DNA from: Huiozyma naganishii CBS 8797
Taxonomy: Eukaryota > Ascomycota > Saccharomycetes > Saccharomycetales > Saccharomycetaceae
DNA length: 64,000 bases
Direction: 5' to 3'
Assembly: GCF_000348985.1 (NCBI RefSeq)
Contig: NC_035924.1
Span: forward strand, 1,116,001 to 1,180,000
How positions within the stretch are numbered: the first letter of the stretch is position 1; every line of letters begins with the position of its first letter. Shown here piece after piece: positions 19,516 through 29,981 of this stretch. A model generated the notes under the pieces. It was not told the origin of the DNA. It saw only the letters and a list, made by a program, of their open reading frames with translations, and ran no database searches. The position numbers and the translations under genes are program-made.

Positions 19516-21759
19516 ATGAACTTTTCTGCCTGTGTCACTTCGAGCGTAGGAGACGGTTCTGTTTCACAACTCATGGGGCAAAGGCCTATCCTGCAACCAA
19601 CGGCCGGATTACCATCTGATCTCTCTTCCAGGTATGTGTTTACAACTGATAAGGGTACAAAGTATGTTTATCTGGACAAGACCAATGGCTTGTTAAGGTG
19701 GGGTAGTGTATCAGAAGACGAATATAACTCGATGCCTCTGAAAATATCCAACTTTGCCGACAAGAGCGTTAACGTTATTCTGAGCGACTCTGGAGAGTTT
19801 TTGTGCGTTTATAGTAAAGACTGTGTGACTGTAATTGAGGTTCCTTGGAGATATCGTAATCCTGAAGAAATGTCGTACGTTTTTCAAACATCTTTCAAGG
19901 AAATAAGAAAAGACTCGTTTATCAAAAAGGTCTTGTTCCATCCAAGAGCTATCAAGAAGACTTGTATGGTAATCCTATTTGAGGACGACACCATTTATCT
20001 TTTCGACGTGGAGGATAACAATAAAATTGCTTTGAACGTGCCAAGTGGGAACATAGGGATTGAGGACAGGATAACTTCTATTGCAGACATTGAGTTTAGC
20101 CAGGATGGCCTGACCTTGTATGTTTTGAGTGCAGAGGACTGTGGTGATGTATACGCAATTTACCCGTGTCTTCCTCCTATCTTAGCTATGAGCCAAAAGG
20201 AGTTGAAGAGTCTTATGAATAGATCAGTTCTACTATACGATTCACTAACTGAAACTACACCATCAGCTGTCAAAAAGGGAGTCATCAAACAGGTTGAGTT
20301 CATTTCCCAACTTCAAAACATTTCGCATGGGAAGGAGGAGATTTCCAATGTTTTGGAAATTGACACCATATATCGATTAGCTAAACCACAAGGCCCATTC
20401 ACAATTGCCCCGTTTCCAGAAAAACTCTACTCTGCTACTGCCACAGAAATATGTCCGCTAAATATTGGTGGTGGTAACGAAATTCTATGCATTGCTTACG
20501 ATAATGGCACAGCCTTGTTTTTGTTTAAAGATTTAGAGCTTTCAATGGCATGGGATGTCGGTGGTATCTACTATAATAACTCTTTGGTACTGATGGAGGA
20601 ATTTGATTTACAAACTGAAAGCGCCGTAAGTATACTGAAGTCTTTCAAGATGGATGGTTTGATTTTATTCAAGGTCTCAGACTCTGTTCAGCATATCGAT
20701 GTCTCAAAGTCCTTTATTCAAGACGGAGACTTGTTGGTTCAACAGTCTAGTATGATAAGATGTGTGGATACTAAAGCCTGGTCTTCGGTAGTTTCTGACT
20801 GTATCGACAGGCACGATATAAACGCACTGATCACTGTATCTTTTAAAAGCAAAGGTCACACTTGGGCTATCGCAGGGAGTGACATAACTTCATGTGGCGC
20901 TTGGAATCACGGCGGTACTGAAGGTGTGACGTGGATTACGAACAAATCAGTAACCTGCAAGGAACTGAAGAAACAAGTGTCGTGGAAACCGGAGCAATCA
21001 ACCTCCTCAGAAAAGAAGAAGCAAGCTTTTCCGAAGCCTGAATTTTCCGTGCCTATTTCTGAACTTAACGCATTGAACATTAATTACCAAGATACATGCC
21101 GCATCGGGTTTCATGATATCATTTCGCCGCTAGACCGACAAAAACCTCTACTGAATCCATCTAATGAGAAACAACTACAAGTTATGACGAGCTTGTCGAA
21201 TTATTTGCTGGCAACCGTAGGGAAAGGTCAAGGTTTGGGGATGACATTGTACAATAGGTTATTGGAACAACAGCTGGAATTGACTAAACAATTGCAGTGT
21301 TCCAATAAAATTTTAATGAAGCAACCTGCAATAGCGAAAAAACTTGAAGAGCAAAAATCAGTGTGGAATGAAAAGCTTGCTAAACAGAACAAATTGAAGG
21401 AAAGGTTTAGCAGCTTGCAGCAAAAATTGGCAGCCATTGATAAGACAAAAAAGTCGACAGATTTGGTAATAACCGATGAGGAAAGTGTCTGGTTCAAAGA
21501 AGTTAAGAAGGAAGCGTTAACGTTCAATGACCTTGTTTACAAACAGGAATCGGTTCAAGATGATTTGAGGTTTTTGAAGAGAGAACTGAGCACATTTGTT
21601 TCGGATTCTCAACGCTTACCGGGTACCGCCAATACAGAATGGCACTCTCTGCAAGAAATGTTGAAGCACGATTCGTTGCTTCTTCGGGCAGATAAAAAAG
21701 ATAAAAAGGATGCCAGTTCGCAAGTGAGTCGAAGAGCATCCTCAAAACTGTTTACATAG
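19516..21759 (+). CDS. NUP82: nucleoporin Nup82
   Basis: A 747-residue nucleoporin (S. cerevisiae 713) that anchors the Nup159-Nsp1 complex to the cytoplasmic face of the pore for mRNA export. The N-terminal two thirds match the Nup82 beta-propeller (TVIEVPWRYRN, IKKVLFHPRAIKKTCMVIL, LEFSQDGLTLYVLSAED in near form, RLAKPQGPFTIAPFP). From about residue 560 the protein becomes Gln-, Lys- and Glu-rich and predicted coiled coil (LLEQQLELTKQLQ, QNKLKERFSSLQQKL), the part that binds the partners. Order after LAS21 equals YJL062W-YJL061W. Confidence 0.94.
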   Translation: MNFSACVTSSVGDGSVSQLMGQRPILQPTAGLPSDLSSRYVFTTDKGTKYVYLDKTNGLLRWGSVSEDEYNSMPLKISNFADKSVNVILSDSGEFLCVYSKDCVTVIEVPWRYRNPEEMSYVFQTSFKEIRKDSFIKKVLFHPRAIKKTCMVILFEDDTIYLFDVEDNNKIALNVPSGNIGIEDRITSIADIEFSQDGLTLYVLSAEDCGDVYAIYPCLPPILAMSQKELKSLMNRSVLLYDSLTETTPSAVKKGVIKQVEFISQLQNISHGKEEISNVLEIDTIYRLAKPQGPFTIAPFPEKLYSATATEICPLNIGGGNEILCIAYDNGTALFLFKDLELSMAWDVGGIYYNNSLVLMEEFDLQTESAVSILKSFKMDGLILFKVSDSVQHIDVSKSFIQDGDLLVQQSSMIRCVDTKAWSSVVSDCIDRHDINALITVSFKSKGHTWAIAGSDITSCGAWNHGGTEGVTWITNKSVTCKELKKQVSWKPEQSTSSEKKKQAFPKPEFSVPISELNALNINYQDTCRIGFHDIISPLDRQKPLLNPSNEKQLQVMTSLSNYLLATVGKGQGLGMTLYNRLLEQQLELTKQLQCSNKILMKQPAIAKKLEEQKSVWNEKLAKQNKLKERFSSLQQKLAAIDKTKKSTDLVITDEESVWFKEVKKEALTFNDLVYKQESVQDDLRFLKRELSTFVSDSQRLPGTANTEWHSLQEMLKHDSLLLRADKKDKKDASSQVSRRASSKLFT

Positions 21760-22154
21760 GCATTAATAGCAGCCATTCAAGTAACCCATAGTACAAAATG
21801 TAATAGCAAGGTTAAGAGTGATAATATGGGGAAGTCCACAGCTGCTTTGGGGGAGCCTCGTTCCTCCTTAAGCATTTTCAAAAGCATTTTATTGTTTTCG
21901 TTTTATCGCAAAATTCTCTTTTCGCTCTTTTCAACAATAATTTCAAGAAAAATAAGAAAAGCCCATGTGCCAGCTTCAACAGACAGTTGGGGTTCCCTAA
22001 GTTTGGCACTTGAATCAAAGCCCGTTGGATAAAGCCGTTGGTAATTGGAGTACATAGTAACACTCTATTGAGTTAGGTATTTGTGTTTTGATATTTGCTA
22101 TTGTACATCTTTATTCCTTAAGTGTCGAAGCGGGTCATCATCTTCGATACCGGA
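21760..22154. other. intergenic NUP82 / NEM1
   Basis: 395 bp between codirectional genes and the junction of two S. cerevisiae chromosome segments (X and VIII). No gene or repeat recognised. Confidence 0.6.
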
Positions 22155-23486
22155 ATGAATACAATATCATACATAACACAGCATTTAATATATCCTTTAA
22201 GACCGAGGGCCAAATCTTTGCATAATGAGGTAAAAAGTGGGGAGGGAAAAGTGGATGATGGGGTTGGTGTTACCGAAAACGATGTGGCCGATGGCAAGTT
22301 GAAGACCACAGCTAATGTTGAAAAACAGGAAAACAGCACTTTGAAAGAGGAGTTGTTAGATCGACAAGGAAGCGATGCTGAGAAAGCATCGAAGCCTATC
22401 ATTGTGATCAATGATGGTGATATTCTAAACGAAAATATCCTTCATCAGAAGGTATGGAACGTGCTAGTTTTCGTGATTTTTTTTCTCCCAACGTATTTGA
22501 TCTACAAGCCCTTGTTGCTGCTCTGGTTTCTCGTAACACTACCTTTAGCTTTGGTAGAAAGAGGAATTAAATTGAGAAACAGGCCAAAAATGAAGACTGA
22601 AAAGGTCTCCGAGTTAGTGCTATCCGACCCATCAAAGTTAGGATCCATAAACGAAGAGGTGGAAGAGGACTTGGCGGCAGGGGATGAGTTCTACTTACAA
22701 CGAGATATAGTTAAGGGATCACTATTGAAAGCAACGACAAATAAACATCATACACCACTGAAATCCAAAAAAAATAGTGCACAGAACCAACACGGCAATG
22801 AGACCCACCCAAACAGTACCGTGTTCGGTACTAAAAAAATGGGAAGATTTCTATTTCCTAAGAAACTGATACCAAAATCGATATTGAATAGAGAAAAAAA
22901 GAAGACACTGGTTATGGACTTGGACGAGACACTAATACACTCGGTTTCAAGAGGGACTACGCATCCAAATTCATCCCAAGGCCATATTGTTGAAGTTAAG
23001 TTTTCCATCAGTGGCGTGTCTACACTTTATTATGTCTTCAAAAGACCGTACTGTGATCTTTTCTTAACCAAAGTAAGCAAATGGTACGATATTGTCATAT
23101 TTACAGCATCAATGAAGGAATATGCCGATCCGGTAATCGATTGGTTAGAAAGTTCATTTGCCGGAAAATTTAGTAGGAGGCTTTACAGGAATGACTGTAT
23201 TTTGAGAGATGGTGTAGGATACATTAAAGATTTGAAAATGGTTACTCGAGGGTCAAATCTTGGAACCTCTCCGGATAGACTAGAAGATGTCATAATTGTT
23301 GATAACAGCCCTGTTAGTTATGCACTCAACGTTGATAATGCAATACAAGTAGAGGGTTGGATTAATGACCCAACAGATACAGATCTGTTGAATCTCATTC
23401 CACTTTTAGAGGCCTTGGAAAATACCACCGATGTCCGAAATATACTGTCACTGAAAAATGGCGAAAAAGCTTTCAACATAGATTGA
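22155..23486 (+). CDS. NEM1: Nem1 lipin-phosphatase catalytic subunit
   Basis: A 443-residue FCP/SCP-type phosphatase of the nuclear-ER membrane (S. cerevisiae 446). With Spo7 it dephosphorylates and activates the phosphatidate phosphatase Pah1. The catalytic DLDET is at 255-259 and the conserved RPYCDLFLTKVSKWYD and FTASMKEYADPVIDWLESSF follow. A hydrophobic double segment before it (VFVIFFLPTYLIYKPLLLLWF) is the membrane hairpin. The start at 22155 (MNTISYITQHLIYP) matches the S. cerevisiae start; an upstream in-frame ATG at 22122 would add 11 residues. TCD1, which lies between NEM1 and LEU5 in S. cerevisiae, is absent here. Confidence 0.94.
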   Translation: MNTISYITQHLIYPLRPRAKSLHNEVKSGEGKVDDGVGVTENDVADGKLKTTANVEKQENSTLKEELLDRQGSDAEKASKPIIVINDGDILNENILHQKVWNVLVFVIFFLPTYLIYKPLLLLWFLVTLPLALVERGIKLRNRPKMKTEKVSELVLSDPSKLGSINEEVEEDLAAGDEFYLQRDIVKGSLLKATTNKHHTPLKSKKNSAQNQHGNETHPNSTVFGTKKMGRFLFPKKLIPKSILNREKKKTLVMDLDETLIHSVSRGTTHPNSSQGHIVEVKFSISGVSTLYYVFKRPYCDLFLTKVSKWYDIVIFTASMKEYADPVIDWLESSFAGKFSRRLYRNDCILRDGVGYIKDLKMVTRGSNLGTSPDRLEDVIIVDNSPVSYALNVDNAIQVEGWINDPTDTDLLNLIPLLEALENTTDVRNILSLKNGEKAFNID

Positions 23487-23823
23487 AAAGATTATTGGAA
23501 GTTACAGTTGCCTTCAAACCGTATTTAGCATTAGCATTAAAATTATATCCATTACGTACAAACATAGATATAAATCTCGACCTGTCGAATTCTTGACAAC
23601 AGAAGTTTTCCCCTTCTAAATCTAACATCTGCTCTCTCCTTGGCTTCATATTGGCAGGTTAATATCGTAGAAGTTAGTTTACTTACCCTGCTATGTAATT
23701 AGATAAGATTGTTGTACTGTATTGTTACTAATAAATGATAGTACAGAAATATGAAGTAGAATGTAAAATGCTTGGTATAAAATTCGGTTACAAAACCAAA
23801 ATGCAGACTAACCTAGATGATCT
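23487..23823. other. convergent intergenic NEM1 / LEU5
   Basis: 337 bp, AT-rich, between convergent stops. TCD1 (YHR003C) would be expected here from S. cerevisiae order, but no frame or relic of it is recognisable. Confidence 0.6.
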
Positions 23824-24888
23824 TCAAATGCCCAAATAAAGCTTCATCCTTTCGTAGACAAAGAAACTACAAGCTACCATTGGCGTAACCTTGATGTAGC
23901 CAATACTCAGTCCGACGAAAAACCCTCTCCAACCACGTTCCGAGTAAATAATCCTGGCTATCTCCATGATCCCCTGAAACTTATGCTCATACATATTCCG
24001 AGGAGCCAGTGTGCTCACCTGTAATCTCCTCCGGATTATTTCAAATGGATAGGCCGCCGTCTGTGAGATCATCCCGGCTAAACCGCCGGAAACCAGTTCG
24101 GCCCAGGTCTGAAGCGGCGTTCTTTGGTGCTTCTGAACCCGTACTACTTCGTCGTCCTCTGAGAGTTCCAACACTGCATATGGAGCCAACAGCGGGTGTT
24201 TGAACACGTCGTGGAAGAAGTCGTGAGAAAAGAAGGAAACACCGGCATACGGTATCATACCCAAAACGGTGGAAACATACCCCCTGTAGAAATTTGACCA
24301 TTGCGCAAACCATTTAGGTATGTAACTCTTTGAAGAAAGGGTTACCGATGCTGGTTCCTGGTATATGGTTTTGACTATGTTGGTCAGCTTCACCCTATTA
24401 TGCTCTGTTACATAGGCCAGCCGCACCCGTACCAAGTCCAGAGGATATGTCACAAATACACTACAAAGCCCAGCAAGAGAACCACTTGCTAATCTTCTCC
24501 AGTGAGTTTCATACTCCTTAGACGGTATGAGTACGCTACGGATTTGTTCGTATGCAATAAACTTGATAGCCGCATAGGGAAATATCCTTATTAACGTGAC
24601 TGAATGCCCTTGGAAAAACCCTCGAATACCGTCGTTGATCCATATATGTCTTGCTGCCTCTGTAAGACCTATCAGAGACCCAGAATATTTGGTATAATGC
24701 GGATTAGACGTTTGAAACAAAATTTTGATCCTATCGAGTGGTGCAATTAGAGTCTTGGCACAGGAGCCCGATATCCCGCCAGCCAAACCTGAACGCACAA
24801 CATACTCTAATGAGTTTCTACTTACGACAGGGATCCCTGATGGCTCTTGATTCCTGTTTTTGGTGGCAGCCGCAGAGTCATCAGTCAT
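23824..24888 (-). CDS. LEU5: mitochondrial carrier Leu5 (CoA import)
   Basis: A 354-residue inner-membrane carrier (S. cerevisiae 357) needed to accumulate coenzyme A in the mitochondrial matrix. Three carrier repeats are visible, each with the signature: PLDRIK (from P50), PLDLVRVRL and PFEIIRRRL. The matching second halves of the repeats (GFFQGHSVTLIRIFPYAAIKF, FYRGYVSTVLGMIPYAGVSFF, GFFVGLSIGYIKVTPMVACSF) are complete, so six helices are predicted. The short polar N-terminus lies before SGLAGGISGSCAKT. Its upstream side opens into a gene desert where S. cerevisiae has QCR10, OSH7 and CEN8. Confidence 0.95.
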   Translation of the reverse strand: MTDDSAAATKNRNQEPSGIPVVSRNSLEYVVRSGLAGGISGSCAKTLIAPLDRIKILFQTSNPHYTKYSGSLIGLTEAARHIWINDGIRGFFQGHSVTLIRIFPYAAIKFIAYEQIRSVLIPSKEYETHWRRLASGSLAGLCSVFVTYPLDLVRVRLAYVTEHNRVKLTNIVKTIYQEPASVTLSSKSYIPKWFAQWSNFYRGYVSTVLGMIPYAGVSFFSHDFFHDVFKHPLLAPYAVLELSEDDEVVRVQKHQRTPLQTWAELVSGGLAGMISQTAAYPFEIIRRRLQVSTLAPRNMYEHKFQGIMEIARIIYSERGWRGFFVGLSIGYIKVTPMVACSFFVYERMKLYLGI

Positions 24889-27800
24889 TTCACTCTCTGG
24901 TAAACCTTTCCTTGCAACAAAGACTTCCTAAAGAGAGCTTTCACAAGCGGCAGTATTCTATTAAGCCAGATATACGATAGTCTAATAACACTTCTTGATA
25001 CTAATAGCCGCTCTCTATTGATTGCCGGAGTACACGTTCATTTTAACCGGCTGGGGTACGTTAATCTCATACATCTTTTTCCTAAGGCAGAAAGAATATA
25101 TTCCCCGCTCTTGAAAGTTTAAAAAAAAATTGTGAGATTTGGACCAATGGAATGCCACTTTTCGATAAACGCAAGTGTGGATAACCTCAAGTCATGGAAT
25201 AGTTTGGCTGTACGTAGAAGGCAGTCCGCACTCTGGAGGGGAAAGGGTAGTTACCTTGTTTCAGATTGAACCGCCGGAATTGTTCATGAGACTGTTGGTT
25301 TTCTCTAACACCCACGTAGGATGTGCACACTCGAAGCAAAGATTAATTTTTAAAAATTATTCAAGATCTTTTGTACGATTTTGATGACATGGGCTCGTAG
25401 CTAGTGGGTAAAGTTTAGTTAAATTCTATATTGCAAAAGAAAAGGGCAGACTGTACTGAAGCTGTCACCCAAAACATAATGAACATTTTATACAAAAAAA
25501 CACTTTCGAAGGAGATAATAGGTGTTCAAGTGAATCTCTTATAGTAATAACAAAATATACTTATAAATGATAATTAAAATGGCGTTGTGTGCCTTTACGT
25601 ACTTTCAGATCTTGTGAGCTCCGGAACCCCTTGCTAACTCATGGCTCGATATATCTAAAATCTAAACCATTGTTGTTCACCGTGAAAGCATATTCGAAGT
25701 GTAAATTTGAAATGTTTGCTTGCCAGAAATTTAATTTAGTCATTTCCTTGAAGAACAGGCACATCGGATTAGTATGATACTCACAGTAACTTTATCATAC
25801 CATTCTTGTTTATCTTTCTCGAAAAGTTTTCTGCTTCATACATAACGCGCTAGTTGTTGAATTTTGTGCGTCCTCCTCCTGTGAAAATACATGATGTATT
25901 AATGACGGTTACGTTACTCTCTATGAAACATCAGAAAAGCAGGTAGGAACCAACTTGCAGAATCAGGCCACGAAACATTAAAATGAGCTAATGGAGTATT
26001 GGAAGCTTACTAGTATGTGATTTTCAGCTTTTGCCTCTTAGAATCGGGATCCTTGTGCGTTTTGGGTTTGAGTTTATGCAAAGAGATATTTTCAAGGGAA
26101 GTAACTGGGAAAGACGAAAAAGAGGTATTAGACCCATAAATAATATGCTCATATTCAAAGCAAAATTGTAGAGGGCAGACTATTCATATGGGTTCAGCCA
26201 TAACCTTCAACTTAGTACAGCACAGACTTTATACGAACCATGATCAAGTGATCTGGTCCTGCATCATTACAGCAGGAAAACACGTTAAGATGTTTGGAGA
26301 GTGCTGAACGTCTAGAATGGTACTTGAACTAAGGAAATACGAGTCTCAGCTCCCATCTGGTAATTAGCTCAGAAGAATGGCATCTCCCCGGACTTCATAT
26401 AATTGCTGCTTTATGGCTCGTTATTAGCAAAATGCCATCTCCATTTCAGTTCCGTATCAAACTAACCAAAAATCCCGATAAATATGTAGACTATTTTCTT
26501 TCCTTTGACAATTAGTGCGGAAGAGGGCGCCAACATCCAGTCGAATAGTAAATATTATTGGGCTTGTCTTCTCTCTTGGGATCAGCAAACTACGATTCCA
26601 GACAGATTCCATCATTAACATAAACGATAAGTGTACATTTTCAAAAATATAATCAGCCTGTAACAAAACTTCGAAACTACCCGCTAACACCTATATCCTA
26701 TTATGGACTGTATAGGGTAGCCGATTTGCCACCCCATCTGGTTTACTGCTATAAACACACCTAGATCAGGGTTAAACAACTTTTCCCTAAAAAAAAAATA
26801 TAACGGGGAAGAAAACGAATATGCTTACCACTGCTATCCAAACATCAACTTTGTGATTCTCCGATGACAAAAGAACTTCTCAAGTTGCAAAGATCAAGTC
26901 ATAGAAAGGAAAGCAGCTGCAGGTTTGTTTGCTAAAAACAGAGTAAAATTCAGACAAGAGCACACATCTCTAATGACTGTAAACCCATCTCATTGCTCTT
27001 AGATGCTGAAGGGTACACACAGTGTTGTATCTTATTGGGTTTATAAAAATACTTCGAAAAATTAAGCGCCATTAAAAATAGGAATGATTAAAATGTAGGG
27101 TTACTGTATCAATGAGTGAGAGTCAGCTGTAAACGGTTAGGGGGAGTAAGGAAAGGTTGTTATGTCGATTAATAAAGCATACGTAGTTATATTGAATCTA
27201 TCAGAAGTACTTTCCTGTCTAAGTCTACAAATTTCCAAACTTTGGCTTTCAGAGATGGTTTTTGAAGATGACGATGATGCTGCCTGTCGCATTTAAGAAC
27301 CTTCTGGAAATATCGGTAACCGCGTAGCTCAAGAGGTTTCTCGCATGACATCGTTATAATATTACGCACTATTGTATCTTGCACGATAGGTGTCCCTCAC
27401 AAGAAGAGACCCACAATTTATCCTCACACATCGAAATCGGCGAACATTTGTAAGGTCCGGTTAGTTCCTTCAATTCGCCGGGCCACTTTATGCATAAATT
27501 AGTATCTCAACGACTTTGCAACAACAAGAAAATCGGAATGGTTTCTTTATCTCTCTCAATTTTATTTGGGAGGGAACTATTTAACACACAATTCCAGCGT
27601 CTCTTACAATCCAGGCTTTTATGTATCTGTAGGTTTCTAAGACTATAAGCATGTCTTTAACTTCAGAAGACATAATGTATATGATAAGTGACGCACTAGT
27701 TCACCCTCTTACATATTGTACATAAGTGATGAAGACGTACAGTCTTCATCCAACAGAAAATACTTTGCCTTCAACATCATGAACTCAAAGCAATGCGGAC

Positions 27801-29482
27801 AAGACAGCTTCAAATGTAAGGCTTCACAGCCGTTTAAATAAATCAAACTCTCCCACTCAATCTCTATACCGTACAATGGGCCCGCTGTTAGTGAAAGATA
27901 AAGGTGTCGAACAGGTTCCGCTTGATTTTATGAAAGGTAATTAGAAGTATTTCACTGCAGTTGTTCACGTGACACCATGGGTAACATTTTTCATATTTCG
28001 TATATAGTTACGGTGTAAAAAACAAAACAAAAATAAACGTTATAAGTGATAAAACAATGTTTTACATATTTTATATTTTTAACGTCATGTGATCTCATCA
28101 AAAAAATAAAATAATTTTATAAATTATTTAAATAATAGTTTGGTTATGCTAAGCAGTTGTATTTTTAAAAAAGTAAATTAAAATTTAAAATCATTTCTTT
28201 TAAACTTTGAACTTTTGTTATTTTGGCAAGTTTTATAACTATCATGTTCCATATATTTGACAATTATGCGTCTTTTAGGTAAGGATTGAAATATTTGACC
28301 CAATGATGACGACTACAAGCTATTAATCTTGCTGAATATATAACAGAACATCTTACTACTGGGAGTATTCCATCATGTACGCAGGAGAGAGATATGTAGG
28401 AAGTTGTGAACTAAGAAAGTTCAAGTCTCTGATGTTCCTTATTATCAAGATTGTGTTGTGACGTGTCATGTAGTGACGTGATACAGGAAATTAAACTGAG
28501 GACATGTGCCATACGGAGTGCTGGAAATTATAGTGAAACTGTAATTTCATTTGGTAAACTGCATTTTTGATAGTGTGGAAAAGATGAAAATTTTCATTGA
28601 ATTGATGTAACACGTACACGTTGTATAGTTCTATTTAGAGAAACCGATACAGAATTCACGTAATAGAAGCCTATAGCAGGATGTGTGAAGCATATCCCGA
28701 CGAATTCCAGTACGGAGTATGTCGAGGTAAGCTGAGAGATAAAAGAAATGTTCTTTTTAGATCAATACATGGTGTTTTGTGTTGGGATATTGTTGAGATA
28801 TTGCTTAAAATGCCAACATCACCGCTTTGTTATCTATTACCCAAAATGGAAACATCCTGAGTTTGTCGATGAGGTGAAAAACCTTCTCACCTATAAAAGA
28901 CGAACGTATGTAAAGTAGTACTGTATATTACGTACCTACCACTGAGTATAGTGAACAAAATCTACTATGGATTCTACCCTTAATACTTCCTTTATACAAT
29001 CACTGGCTACACTGCAACATCTTGTCAACTTATGTCCAAAGTAAAAGTTAAATGAATCGTATGTCAGTTATTATATATACTATGTCTTGTGAAGTTGAAG
29101 AGGCTTCTCGTAAGCTTAGATCTCCACAGATTGCGTATGGTATATTGTTCAATTAGTTGCCTTGAATTATCTAACAGAAAAAAAACAAGCAATAAGTTTA
29201 GAACCCGCTGTTCAACAGGTGTCTTATTGGTGTGACGTAACAAATGAATAAATCGGTCTAATGCTTCCGCAACACAGGCTTTGATTCGATATTGACTGGT
29301 AGTGTCTTCGGAGAAACATGTTATTTTCTGGCACAGCTGAAAAAAGCACTACAAAATCTGCTTCGCAAAAAATAAAAGCGAGTAATAACGTTGTTGTTGT
29401 GGTGTTTTGATAAAGAAAGGGCAAAAGATCTTTTGAATTAAATACACCCGAGCTGGTTAAATATCCCCGAAGGAGTACATCA
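24889..29482. other. 4.6-kb gene desert between LEU5 and NKP2
   Basis: No frame exceeds about 96 codons and none is recognisable. Elsewhere in the window intergenic gaps are usually 100-700 bp. From LEU5 orientation, QCR10, OSH7 and then the CEN8 equivalent would lie here, but QCR10 and OSH7 are not visible. An 84% AT core lies at 28021-28200 (151 of 180 bases counted), with CACGTG at 27966-27971 and CATGTGAT at 28086-28093. A canonical CDEIII core TTCCGAA is missing on both strands. No tRNA B box, LTR or tandem repeat was noticed. It is a candidate centromere or origin region, or decayed genes. Confidence 0.6.
27966..28200. other. AT-rich core with CDEI-like sites, centromere/origin candidate
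   Basis: On the minus strand GTCACGTG (27966-27973) and ATCACATG (28086-28093) both fit the CDEI consensus RTCACRTG. AT content over 28021-28200 is 84%. TTTTATATTTT at 28069-28079 is an exact match to the S. cerevisiae ARS consensus WTTTAYRTTTW, although such matches are expected by chance in AT-rich DNA. The only CCG in the block (minus strand, 28011-28013) lacks TTCCGAA around it. Centromere identity is therefore inference from composition, CDEI and synteny only. Confidence 0.25.
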
Positions 29483-29977
29483 ATGTCCGCTGAAGGAGTT
29501 CTACAGCAGTTCATTGAAGGCCTTCTAACAACAAAGTTGTTATGCTATTCCGAGTTTCAACATTTAATCAAGACACATAATGAGGAAGTTCAAGAGGAAG
29601 ACATCCAAGAGTGGTACAATATGTTCCAAAGCAATGATGGAATGCTACTGAGGAACACTTCTTCAACAATGAACACACTAATGAGGGACTTAGAAAGTGC
29701 GGACATAAATGACTTGAAGGAGTTTCAGGCAAAGGATAATTTTTCGTTAGATGAGTTGGTCAACAATCTGTACAGCGTTGGAACCGTGCTGGACACCCAG
29801 CTATCACAAGTTAACGTTAGTATTGAGAAGGAAACTGTAGCTTTGGCGTTATTTGAACAAGAGGTTGCGACGTGTACTGAGACGAGGGGCAATGGTTCGT
29901 CAATCAAAGAACTATTATACACTTTAAACAAATATGAAAAAACTGTCGAGGCAATAACTGCCAACAACAAGAAGTAG
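29483..29977 (+). CDS. NKP2: Nkp2 kinetochore protein (Ctf19 complex)
   Basis: A 164-residue non-essential inner-kinetochore protein (S. cerevisiae YLR315W, 153). It is almost entirely helical with acidic, Gln-containing coiled-coil segments (EEDIQEWYNMFQSNDGML, then LYSVGTVLDTQLSQVNVSIEKE). Sequence similarity in this family is low, so the call leans on length, helical character and its place directly before TAD3 as in S. cerevisiae. It converges with TAD3, the stops being only 4 bp apart, so the two 3' untranslated regions must overlap. Confidence 0.82.
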   Translation: MSAEGVLQQFIEGLLTTKLLCYSEFQHLIKTHNEEVQEEDIQEWYNMFQSNDGMLLRNTSSTMNTLMRDLESADINDLKEFQAKDNFSLDELVNNLYSVGTVLDTQLSQVNVSIEKETVALALFEQEVATCTETRGNGSSIKELLYTLNKYEKTVEAITANNKK

Positions 29978-29981
29978 AATG

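Noticed and set aside
25375..25420. tRNA A-box-like sequence near 25396 in the gene desert
   Set aside because: No B box GTTCRANNC at a suitable distance and no cloverleaf.
26457..26690. Sm-like ATTTTTGG and a 77-codon minus-strand frame in the gene desert
   Set aside because: No accompanying snRNA 5' motif or telomerase-RNA template was recognised, and the peptide resembles no family.
24889..29482. canonical point centromere
   Set aside because: Both strands were read for TTCCGAA with one mismatch. The near matches (about 26448, 27531, 29309) have no CDEI at the proper distance and no AT-rich spacer. Only a non-canonical centromere remains possible.
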